Shown: positions 40,836 through 48,602 of the stretch, in pieces | Numbering within the stretch: position 1 is the first letter of the stretch | Layout of the letters: each line of letters starts with the position of its first letter | Assembly: GCA_964473525.1 (NCBI GenBank) | Contig: CAYYPK010000014.1 | Location: 100,385-164,384, forward strand | Length of the DNA stretch: 64,000 nucleotides | From: GCA-2687025 sp964473525 | Lineage (GTDB): Bacteria; Poribacteria; WGA-4E; GCA-2687025 | Direction: 5' to 3' | Position numbers and translations under genes: made by a program | The notes under the pieces: generated by a model | What the model was told of the DNA's origin: nothing | Seen by the model: the letters and a program-made list of their open reading frames with translations, nothing else | Database searches by the model: none

Positions 40836-42752
40836 ATGGCATCCATTAGCGTCACTCTACCGGACGGATCGGTCCGCGAGCTCGCCATGGGTACCACCGC
40901 GCTTGAGCTGGCCGAAGACATCGGGTCTCGGCTGGCGCGAGAAGCGCTGGTAGCCGAAATCAACGGGACGTTGTCCGACCTGACGACCCCGATGACGACG
41001 GACGCCACGGTGACGTTCCACACGTTCGACTCTGAGCAGGGCAAGGAAGTCTACCGACACACCGCCGCGCACATCATGGCGCAGGCCGTGCAGCGACTGC
41101 GCCCGGACGCGAAGGTGACAATCGGGCCGGCGATCGACGACGGCTTCTACTACGACTTCGACACGGAGCCCTTCAAGCCAGAGGATCTCACGGCGGTCGA
41201 GAAGGAGATGCGCAAGATCGCCAAGGAGAACCACGCCACCCAGCGCGCCGAGATGTCGCGAGAGGACATATACGCCCTATTCGACGGCATGGAGGAGCCG
41301 TACAAGCGTGAGATCCTGGACGACATCCCCGACGAGGACGTCCTGTCGGTCTACACGCAGGGCGACTTCACCGACCTGTGTCGCGGGCCCCACGTGCCCA
41401 GCACCGGACGGATCAGGTACTTCAAGCTCACGAGCACCGGAGGCGCCTACTGGCGCGGGAGCGAAGAGAACAAGCAACTCCAGCGCATCTACGGCACCGC
41501 GTTCGAGAAGAAGTCGCAGCTCGAGGAGCATCTGAAGCTCCTGGAGGAGGCCGAGCGCCGCGACCACAGACGTCTCGGAACGCAGCTGGAGGTGTACAGC
41601 ACCCACCAGGATCTCGGCGGCGGACTCGTGCTCTGGCATCCGAAGGGCGCGCTGGTGCGTCACCTGGCCGAGGAGTACTGGAAGGACGAGCACCTCGCTG
41701 GTGGGTACGACTTCGTGTACAGCCCACACATCGGCCGCTCCAAGCTGTGGGATACGAGTGGACACCTGGAGTTCTTCGCCGAGGACATGTACTCCCCGTT
41801 GGACATCGACGGTCAGGAGTATTACCTGAAGCCGATGAACTGCCCGTTCCACATCCTCATCTACAAGGGGCGGCAGCACTCGTACCGCGAACTGCCGATG
41901 CGTCTTGCGGAGTTAGGCACGGTATACCGCTACGAGCGTGGCGGCGCCCTGCACGGCATGATGCGTGTGCGAGGCTTCACCCAGGACGACGCGCACATCT
42001 TCTGCCGCCCCGAGCAAATGCCTGACGAGATCGACAGGACGCTCAACTTCTGCCTCGACATGCTGCGCGCGTTTGGCTTCACGGAGTTCGACCTGTTCCT
42101 CTCGACGCGGCCGGAGAAGGCCGTCGGCGACCCACAGCAGTGGCTGGCCGCGGAGGACGCCCTGCGCGAGGCATTGGAGCGCACGGGAATCCCGTACGGA
42201 GTCGATGAGGGTGGCGGCGCGTTCTACGGCCCCAAGATCGACCTACAGATCAAGGACTCCCTGAACCGTTCATGGCAGTGCTCGACGATCCAATTCGACT
42301 TCAACCTGCCGGAACGCTTCGACATCACGTACATCGGGGAGGACGGGCGCGAGCACCGGCCGTACATGGTGCATCGCGCGCTGTTCGGCTCCGTCGAGCG
42401 CTTCTTCGGCGTGCTGATCGAGCACTACGCGGGCGCGTTCCCAGTGTGGCTGGCGCCGGTGCAGGCGCTTGTGCTATCCATTACCGATGACCACCGCGAC
42501 TATGCGGTGGCTGTCCGCCAGCAACTCGTCGACGCTGGCATCCGCGCCGAGGCGGATGTGCGTGGCGAGAAGTTGGGGTACAAGGTGCGCGAGGGCGAGA
42601 TGGCGAAGACGCCGTACATGCTCGTCGTCGGCGCGCGTGAGATCGAGAACGACGTAGTTGCAGTTCGCACTCGGCAAGGCAATAATCTAGGAACAATGCC
42701 TGTGGCAGCATTCATTGAGCGGATTCAGGAGGACATCGACACGAAAGTATGA
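40836..42752 (+). CDS. thrS: Threonyl-tRNA synthetase
   Basis: ThrRS charges tRNA-Thr. The 638-residue protein has a TGS domain (MASISVTLPDGSVRELAMGTTALELAEDI), an editing domain with the HTAAHIMAQAVQRL and YCD/DLCRGPHVP-type motifs, and the class II catalytic core with zinc-ligand Cys in MNCPFHIL. Other core motifs are YRYERGGALHGMMRVRGFTQDD (motif 2) and a HRALFGSVERFFGVLIEHYAG motif 3. A C-terminal anticodon-binding domain follows. Of two nearby ATGs, 40836 has GAGGA at proper spacing; 40830 would sit on the ribosome site. It overlaps infC by 4 bases. Confidence 0.97.
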   Translation: MASISVTLPDGSVRELAMGTTALELAEDIGSRLAREALVAEINGTLSDLTTPMTTDATVTFHTFDSEQGKEVYRHTAAHIMAQAVQRLRPDAKVTIGPAIDDGFYYDFDTEPFKPEDLTAVEKEMRKIAKENHATQRAEMSREDIYALFDGMEEPYKREILDDIPDEDVLSVYTQGDFTDLCRGPHVPSTGRIRYFKLTSTGGAYWRGSEENKQLQRIYGTAFEKKSQLEEHLKLLEEAERRDHRRLGTQLEVYSTHQDLGGGLVLWHPKGALVRHLAEEYWKDEHLAGGYDFVYSPHIGRSKLWDTSGHLEFFAEDMYSPLDIDGQEYYLKPMNCPFHILIYKGRQHSYRELPMRLAELGTVYRYERGGALHGMMRVRGFTQDDAHIFCRPEQMPDEIDRTLNFCLDMLRAFGFTEFDLFLSTRPEKAVGDPQQWLAAEDALREALERTGIPYGVDEGGGAFYGPKIDLQIKDSLNRSWQCSTIQFDFNLPERFDITYIGEDGREHRPYMVHRALFGSVERFFGVLIEHYAGAFPVWLAPVQALVLSITDDHRDYAVAVRQQLVDAGIRAEADVRGEKLGYKVREGEMAKTPYMLVVGAREIENDVVAVRTRQGNNLGTMPVAAFIERIQEDIDTKV

Positions 42753-43312
42753 GGAGCCGTTCTTCACGCCGACCGGTGTCGACACGCAAGGAAGCCCGAT
42801 CCCGAACCAACGAAGCGATCCGCGCGCCGGAGGTCCGTGTCATCGCGGACGACGGCGAGCAACTGGGGATCATGCGCCCCGAGGACGCCCTGAACGTGGC
42901 GCGGGACCGGGGTCTCGATCTCGTGGAGGTCGCGCCTGACGCCGATCCTCCGGTGTGCCGCATACTCAACTACGGCAAGTACCGGTACGAACAGGAGAAG
43001 CGCGACAAGGAGCGCCGCAAGGCGCAGAAGACCACCGAGGTCAAAGAGATTCGGCTCAAGCCGAACATGGCGGGACATGACATCGACTACCGCGTGCGTC
43101 ACGCCGAGGAGTTCCTGGTCGAGGGGAACAAGGTGCGCGCGACCGTGCGGTTCTATGGCCGCCAGATAGTCCATACGTCCCTGGGTTCTGGCCTTCTGAA
43201 CGACTTCGCATCCAAGCTCGATGAGATCGCCGTCGTTGAGACGCCACCACGCATGGACGGGCGACAGATGTCCATCCTGCTGGCGCCGAAGACGGCCGCT
43301 GCTCCGTCATAG
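42749..43312 (+). CDS. infC: Translation initiation factor IF-3
   Basis: IF-3 checks start-codon pairing on the 30S subunit. The 187-residue protein has the N-domain (TNEAIRAPEVRVIADDGEQLGIM), a basic linker (YRYEQEKRDKERRKAQKTTEVKEIRLKP) and the C-domain (HDIDYRVRHAEEFLVEGNKVRATVRFYGRQ). It begins with an ATG overlapping the thrS stop (ATGA). In most bacteria rpmI and rplT follow infC; here a hairpin and an unrelated convergent gene follow instead. Confidence 0.96.
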   Translation: MRSRSSRRPVSTRKEARSRTNEAIRAPEVRVIADDGEQLGIMRPEDALNVARDRGLDLVEVAPDADPPVCRILNYGKYRYEQEKRDKERRKAQKTTEVKEIRLKPNMAGHDIDYRVRHAEEFLVEGNKVRATVRFYGRQIVHTSLGSGLLNDFASKLDEIAVVETPPRMDGRQMSILLAPKTAAAPS

Positions 43313-43342
43313 GCTCCGCGCGACAGACAGACAGACCTACCG

Positions 43343-43376
43343 CAACGGCTCCCTGGCTTCGGCCTGGGAGCCGTTG
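43343..43376. terminator. Terminator-like stem-loop between infC and the acetylation operon
   Basis: A perfect 11-bp stem (CAACGGCTCCC at 43343-43353, GGGAGCCGTTG at 43366-43376) with a 12-base loop lies between convergent transcripts, 7 bases from the stop of the minus-strand gene. There is no strong T-run. It probably serves both directions. Confidence 0.7.
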
Positions 43377-43383
43377 TCGCGTT

Positions 43384-44436
43384 CTAGCGGATGACCGGCA
43401 CTTTGCGCCAGCCCTGGCTCTCCGTGAACTCGCGCACGCTCAGGCACCAGATGACGACGCGCTTGCCCGCCAGATTGTCGCGACGCCGCAGGAGCGCCAG
43501 GCGGGACGGCGTCGCGCCGGAGCCCCTCACGCCGACCACGTCTGGCGGGAAGCCGAGCTCCTTGGCGAGGTGGTCGGCGAGTCCGGCGCCTCGAGCGTGC
43601 ATGTCCCCACCGGCGTGAAACACGAGACAGTGGCTGTCACCCAGCAGCAGGACCGGACTCTCCCGCCACTCGTTGCTCGCCCAGGCGGCGGGGGCGCCGG
43701 GCTCGGCCGTGACCGTGTGGAGTCGCACGGTCTCTCTGAGCAACGTGTCGTCGCCCAGTTGCGCCCACAGGTCACCGGTGATAGCAGCGTCCACGCGCTC
43801 CACCCCGAAGCCGTACGTCGTTACATCCGCCACCCACGCCTGGGCCCGCACGATCTTCGCGATCTCCGCAGCGGCGACCCGCGCCCCTGCGCCTGACCAG
43901 TGCGTGTCCTGACGACAGTAGAGCAGGTCCTGCGACTCCGTCCGGTGCGCCAGAAACGCCGGGGCGAGGTCGATTACACGCACCCCCTGCTCGCGGAGCA
44001 AGTCGTAGAACCGCGCCTGGCGTCCATCGATGCGCTGGTACAGGCTGCCCACTTGGGCAGTGACGTTCACCCAATCTGGGGCGATGGCCTCCGCGTAGAT
44101 GGCCGCCTTTGCGGGCACAGGGACGAATATGAGCTCGATCCCTGCGGCGTCTAGCTGGGTGTGGAAGTCCAGAATCGCGGGCGCGGGGTCGGCGTACTCC
44201 GGGTCCACAGCACGGCTTACGGCCGCAGCGTGTGGGCCCCAGAACTCACCCACGCTGAGGCCTCGCAACTCCGGGGCGAAGAAGAGCCAACCGTCGGCAC
44301 CCCGGACGACCGTGCCTCCCACAGCGGCGGCTTCGCGCGCTCGGCGGGCCAAGCTGTCCAACGCGCTGCCGGGGCTCGCCAGGGCTACCGCGCACGACAA
44401 CGCGGACAGTAGGGCCGCGATACACGCCGCATTCAT
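43384..44436 (-). CDS. SGNH/AlgX-type polysaccharide O-acetylation protein
   Basis: The 350-residue product has a signal peptide (MNAACIAALLSALSCAVALA) and an AlgX/AlgJ-like SGNH-hydrolase fold: RGADGWLFFAPELRGLSVG, ELIFVPVPAKAAIYAE, the Asp/His motif RQDTHWSGAGARV and the nucleophile GDSHCLVFH. Such proteins move acetyl groups onto exopolysaccharide in the periplasm with an MBOAT partner. The start at 44436 (TGATG with the upstream stop) is chosen because the signal peptide begins there; an ATG at 44475 is in frame but adds a basic extension within the upstream gene. It is the last gene of the operon. Confidence 0.85.
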   Translation of the reverse strand: MNAACIAALLSALSCAVALASPGSALDSLARRAREAAAVGGTVVRGADGWLFFAPELRGLSVGEFWGPHAAAVSRAVDPEYADPAPAILDFHTQLDAAGIELIFVPVPAKAAIYAEAIAPDWVNVTAQVGSLYQRIDGRQARFYDLLREQGVRVIDLAPAFLAHRTESQDLLYCRQDTHWSGAGARVAAAEIAKIVRAQAWVADVTTYGFGVERVDAAITGDLWAQLGDDTLLRETVRLHTVTAEPGAPAAWASNEWRESPVLLLGDSHCLVFHAGGDMHARGAGLADHLAKELGFPPDVVGVRGSGATPSRLALLRRRDNLAGKRVVIWCLSVREFTESQGWRKVPVIR

Positions 44437-46103
44437 CACGGCACGATTTCGCCCCAGTAGACGTCCAAGAGCCATGTATCCTCGTCCTCCAGTTCACGAC
44501 GGCTGTAGCTACCATACTCGCCCTCGACATCCGCCCAAGGGGTCAGCCCCAGGCGCACGCGACTGCCAACGTCGATCCCCGCGGCCGGCGTCCACGCGTC
44601 GTCACGCATACCCCACATGAACACGACAGCTTCCGCCGGCAACGTCGGCGGGCCGACCGGCTGGATGTCGGTCGCATGCAGCGCGATTATGCAGTCTGGA
44701 TACGGCACGGAGCGCGGCGCCGGAGGCGTCGACCGCGCCGCGACGACAGCGTCGACGACGAGCCTCGCCGCGACCGGCGCGACCGGAGGCGCCGAGACGC
44801 ACGGCATGTCGAACACGCGCCAATCGCCGGAGAATAGCTCCCGCGCGGCAAACGTGTAGATCACCACGTCCTTGCCAGCCAGCCTGTCCTCGCCGCGGGC
44901 CAACGCCTGAGCCAACGCCTCGCGCGCGGCGCGGGCGCCGCCGGCGTTGAGCGCGATCCGGTCGACCGGCTCCTGCAACGCGTAGCTGAGTTGCTCAGCG
45001 AGGCCGGCGCCCTCACCCCAGCCCATTGCTCCCAAGGAGTAGATGTTCGTGAAGCTGTCGCCCAGCAGCAGGACGCGGGCCGTACGGGTGGGCCGCCACG
45101 GCGTGCCATCTCTCCGGACTACCTCGTGGATCTCTACGACCTCGGGCGCCGTGAGCGGATCGCCCGGCGAGAGCTTGAGCATCGCGGCCACATCACCCAC
45201 GTTGGCGACACGCTTTGGGCGTCGCTTGTACAGTACGGGCGCCTGGGGCGGCCCCGAGCCCTCAGCCGACACATGGCGCGCGACACCGGCCGCCGCGGCC
45301 TCCATCGCGCGGGGCGTCCAGTGAGAGTCCGCGCGCAGATATGGCCGCTGGAGGGCGCCGACATCGCGCGTCGGGTCGTAGACATGGATGCCGTCTGCTC
45401 TGAGACCGTCGAGGAAGCGGGCGTACGATGGGTTGTGCACGGCGTAAGCATCGTGAGCCTGGCCGGCCAGCGCGCCGGCCTGCAACACCGGCTTGACGGG
45501 AATGGGCACGACAAGCAGCCTGATACCACGCGCATCAAGGGCGTCCCGCAGCGCCCGGATCGCGGGCCGTGGATCAGGCGCCGGCGGCGCTTCCCATGCC
45601 GCGCCGCCCGCGGCACGCAGCGCCAGTCTGTCAGTCGAGAGGAACGCGCGACCCGTGATGTAGTCGACATCGGGTCGGTAGTAGAGCTCGCCGCCTCTCC
45701 CTACGTACACCTGCTCGTTCCCCGCGCCGGCGAACTTCGTCAGGACGAGTTGGGCCCGAGGCAGGATGGCGGCGCTGAGCAGCGAGGTGTCCTCCAACGC
45801 GTCCTCGTATTCCGCGATCTCGCGCAGCTCCGGCACGAGAGCCCACGCGTCGCTTACGGTTCGCACGCGCGAGAGCTGCGCCCACGTAGGCACAAGGCGG
45901 ATGGCGTCGTACGCCTGCGGCCAGCCGCCCGAGGCCTTGCCGCCGCGCGCGGCCAGATGCGAGGCGTGCTCTGCCGCAGCCGCGGCCAGCAGCGTCGCGC
46001 AGAACACAGCGGCCAACCAAGCCGCTGTCGTTCGACTCGCCGCGGTCGCGCCGAGCTCGCGTTCGGCTGCGTCACGTCTGGCGCGCGCCATCGACCGTGC
46101 CAT
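44436..46103 (-). CDS. SGNH/AlgX-like O-acetylation protein with C-terminal extension
   Basis: The 555-residue product has an N-terminal membrane anchor (TTAAWLAAVFCATLLAAAAA, after a basic start) and an AlgX/AlgJ-type domain: YVGRGGELYYRPDVDYITG, RLLVVPIPVKPVLQ, RADSHWTPRAME (Asp/His) and VLLLGDSFTNIYSLGAMGW (Ser). The last ~130 residues (from about PVAPVAARLVVDAVV) form an extra beta-rich domain that the companion gene lacks, ending LLDVYWGEIVP. The two SGNH proteins in tandem are diverged in length and sequence, so they may act at different steps or sites on the polysaccharide. Confidence 0.84.
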   Translation of the reverse strand: MARSMARARRDAAERELGATAASRTTAAWLAAVFCATLLAAAAAEHASHLAARGGKASGGWPQAYDAIRLVPTWAQLSRVRTVSDAWALVPELREIAEYEDALEDTSLLSAAILPRAQLVLTKFAGAGNEQVYVGRGGELYYRPDVDYITGRAFLSTDRLALRAAGGAAWEAPPAPDPRPAIRALRDALDARGIRLLVVPIPVKPVLQAGALAGQAHDAYAVHNPSYARFLDGLRADGIHVYDPTRDVGALQRPYLRADSHWTPRAMEAAAAGVARHVSAEGSGPPQAPVLYKRRPKRVANVGDVAAMLKLSPGDPLTAPEVVEIHEVVRRDGTPWRPTRTARVLLLGDSFTNIYSLGAMGWGEGAGLAEQLSYALQEPVDRIALNAGGARAAREALAQALARGEDRLAGKDVVIYTFAARELFSGDWRVFDMPCVSAPPVAPVAARLVVDAVVAARSTPPAPRSVPYPDCIIALHATDIQPVGPPTLPAEAVVFMWGMRDDAWTPAAGIDVGSRVRLGLTPWADVEGEYGSYSRRELEDEDTWLLDVYWGEIVP

Positions 46104-46112
46104 GCCCCGCCC

Positions 46113-47567
46113 CTAGAAGATGAAGTAGATGAACGGATTGTAGCTCTGGGTGGCGAGAGCGGCGAGGGACAGCCACAGCGCGAGCAGGCAGACGAGCGCG
46201 CGCGCCGCGGTCAGATTGCGGGTCCAGTCCCACGTCTGCGGCGCCCGCCACACCACGACAGCGGCAGCTGACATGCTCAGGAGGTAGTACGGCTTGTAGA
46301 TGATGCCGCCGATGAGCGCAGCTCCCGGCTGCACGGGCCCGACGCCCGCCATGTCGCCCAGAAACGACAGCGCGCGCGGAAGGTCGGCCGACCGGAAGAA
46401 CACCCATGCCAGTGTCGTCAGGGCGAAGGTCGCCGCCACGCGGGCGGCGTGCGGCAGACGTCTATAGGCGCTCTCGCGCCCCATCGCGCGCTCGCCCGCC
46501 AGCATGACGCCGTGGATCGCACCCCAGATCACGAAGTTCCAGGCCGCCCCGTGCCACAGTCCACCAAGCAGCATGACCAGGGCGAGGTTCACGTACGTGC
46601 GCCGTGTGCCGCGACGGTTGCCGCCGAGTGGGATGTAGAGGTAGTCGCGCAGCCAACTCGACAGCGAGATGTGCCACCTCTGCCAGAACTCCGTGATGGA
46701 CGCGGCGCGATAGGGGGAGTCGAAGTTCTTCGGGAAGGCGAAGCCCAGCATTAGCCCCAGGCCGATCGCCATGTCCGAGTAGCCACTGAAGTCGAAGTAG
46801 ATCTGGAACGCGTAAGCGACCGCCCCGTACCAAGCGTCCATCGGGAGCGCGGAGCCAGCGTCGAACACCGTGTCCGCCACCTTGCCGCACGGATTCGCGA
46901 GGAGCACCTTCTTGGCCATACCGAGCGAGAAGAACGCCACGCCCCGAGCAAACTTCGCCAGTGTGTGCGTGCGGCCAGTAAGCTGCTCCGACACCTCCGA
47001 GAAGCGGACGATTGGCCCCGCTACGAGCTGCGGGAACATCGCCACATAGCACGCGAAGTCGGGAAAGTGGCGAATGGCGCGCGCATCGCCACGGTACACG
47101 TCGATCGAGTAGCTCATCGATTGGAACGTGTAGAAGCTGATGCCCAGCGGCAGGGCGATGCGGAATACGCCGTCCCACGCCATACTCGGGGCGCCGGCCG
47201 ACGTTACAAGCGCGTTGTAGTTCTCCGCGGCGAAGTTGAAGTACTTGAAGAACCCCAGGAGAGACAGGTTCGAGCAGATCGAGAGGGCGACCGCGGCCTT
47301 CTGCCCGCGCGTGCGACGCCCATCCTTCGGCAGCGTGCGTATGCGCCCTCCGCGGCGACGCAAGCGGCCGACCATCGCCAACCCGCACCAGTAGTCGACC
47401 ACCGTCGATCCGAACATCAGGAAGACGAAGTACGGGTTAGCCCACCCGTAGAAGACGTAACTGAGCAGCGTCAGCGCGACGTGCCGCGCGCGCCGCGGCA
47501 GCGCGTAGTAGATTGCGAGCGTAATGGGCAGGAAGTAGTAGACGAAGAGGTGCGAGCTGAAGACCAT
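46113..47567 (-). CDS. MBOAT family membrane O-acyltransferase (AlgI-like)
   Basis: This 484-residue polytopic inner-membrane protein of the MBOAT family begins MVFSSHLFVYYFLPITLAIYYALP, typical of AlgI/DltB-like acyltransferases. Hallmarks are ISFYTFQSMSYSIDVYRGD, VAGPIVRFSEV, FQIYFDFSGYSDMAIGLG and the catalytic-His segment GLWHGAAWNFVIWG. It passes acetyl groups from the cytosol to periplasmic SGNH proteins. It is 9 bases upstream of the first SGNH gene. Its neighbours indicate exopolysaccharide or cell-surface glycan acetylation. Confidence 0.95.
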   Translation of the reverse strand: MVFSSHLFVYYFLPITLAIYYALPRRARHVALTLLSYVFYGWANPYFVFLMFGSTVVDYWCGLAMVGRLRRRGGRIRTLPKDGRRTRGQKAAVALSICSNLSLLGFFKYFNFAAENYNALVTSAGAPSMAWDGVFRIALPLGISFYTFQSMSYSIDVYRGDARAIRHFPDFACYVAMFPQLVAGPIVRFSEVSEQLTGRTHTLAKFARGVAFFSLGMAKKVLLANPCGKVADTVFDAGSALPMDAWYGAVAYAFQIYFDFSGYSDMAIGLGLMLGFAFPKNFDSPYRAASITEFWQRWHISLSSWLRDYLYIPLGGNRRGTRRTYVNLALVMLLGGLWHGAAWNFVIWGAIHGVMLAGERAMGRESAYRRLPHAARVAATFALTTLAWVFFRSADLPRALSFLGDMAGVGPVQPGAALIGGIIYKPYYLLSMSAAAVVVWRAPQTWDWTRNLTAARALVCLLALWLSLAALATQSYNPFIYFIF

Positions 47568-47573
47568 GTCGCG

Positions 47574-48602
47574 TCAGCGCCGCGGGCAGCCGACGACGAC
47601 GAACGTGTGCATGGGCGTCCCGTTCCGTTCGCCGCGGATGGCCGCCGCCGGGTTGCTCAGCGTGACGCCTTGAAGCGCCGAACGGACGCCCGGCTTCGAG
47701 CGGACATTGGGGACGACCTCGCGATCGGACGCGTCCAGAGAGGCCGCGTAGTACGGGCCGTACCACGCCTCGACGAGCTGGCGTTCCCAGGCGCGGATGT
47801 CGCGTGGCCCGAGCGCCCGGCCTGCGTAGTCCCTGGTGAGACGGGTCGCGACCCTGGCGCCGAGGAACTGCGGCCGTAACTGCCCGTACACCTCCGCGAA
47901 GCCATCGCCATCGTCGTCCGTGACGCCTGTCACGATGTCCACGCCGTGCTGGAACTCGATCTCGACCCACGCCTCGTGTCCCGCGCGGCCCTCCCGTAGG
48001 AACAGCCGTCGGACCTGCTGGTAAGGACGTGTCGGCCGCTCGCCTCCCCACGTCTCACCCTCGACGAGCCAGCCCCCGGCCGCCAAGACCTGAGACGCCT
48101 GCGGGTCCGTCGTCGCCAGATACTGAATGGCGGGACGCCAACTCATGGGCCGCCTGCTCTCGCTGTCGAGCAACGGCGTGTCGCCTATGGCGTCGACGGC
48201 TGAACCAGCCACCAGCGCTCCCCCGAATGCCAGAGCCCCGAACGACACCCTCGCCCCGCTTGGCGGCGGGGTGTCGAGAGGCGCGTCGCACATGCCGTTG
48301 CCGTCCCACGCCGCGAAGTCGAGGCTCGCGCGCGTGGGGTTGTCGACGCACCGAACCAGCACCGCCGAGCTACCCCTATCGTAGCTCTCGGTCAGCTGAT
48401 GCACGGCTGCGTGCTGCGTCTGTCCCTGCCACGCGCGCGCGGCGGGGCGGGACGCGAACGCGCCCAGCGAGTGCCTCACAGCGGGGACGCGTCCTGCGCA
48501 CCAGGCGGAGGTCGGCGACAGCCATGCCGCGGCCGCCAGGGCCACGACAACGGTCGCGGAGCGGCGCTCGCCTGCGGCCGCCACCTGGGCAGCGCCCATC
48601 AT
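47574..48602 (-). CDS. Secreted protein of unknown function in the acetylation operon
   Basis: The 342-residue product has a signal peptide (TVVVALAAAAWLSPTSAWCAG in the N-terminal region). The body contains VRCVDNPTRASLDFAAWDGNG, HEAWVEIEFQHGVDIVTGVTDDDGDGFAEVYGQL and a C-terminal NGTPMHTFVVVGCPRR. The DDDGDGFAEVY loop looks like a calcium-binding FG-GAP or dockerin-type loop. The ATG at 48602 overlaps the upstream stop (ATGA), so it is translationally coupled to the LamG gene. I cannot assign a family. Placement suggests a periplasmic partner of the acetylation machinery. Confidence 0.75.
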   Translation of the reverse strand: MMGAAQVAAAGERRSATVVVALAAAAWLSPTSAWCAGRVPAVRHSLGAFASRPAARAWQGQTQHAAVHQLTESYDRGSSAVLVRCVDNPTRASLDFAAWDGNGMCDAPLDTPPPSGARVSFGALAFGGALVAGSAVDAIGDTPLLDSESRRPMSWRPAIQYLATTDPQASQVLAAGGWLVEGETWGGERPTRPYQQVRRLFLREGRAGHEAWVEIEFQHGVDIVTGVTDDDGDGFAEVYGQLRPQFLGARVATRLTRDYAGRALGPRDIRAWERQLVEAWYGPYYAASLDASDREVVPNVRSKPGVRSALQGVTLSNPAAAIRGERNGTPMHTFVVVGCPRR

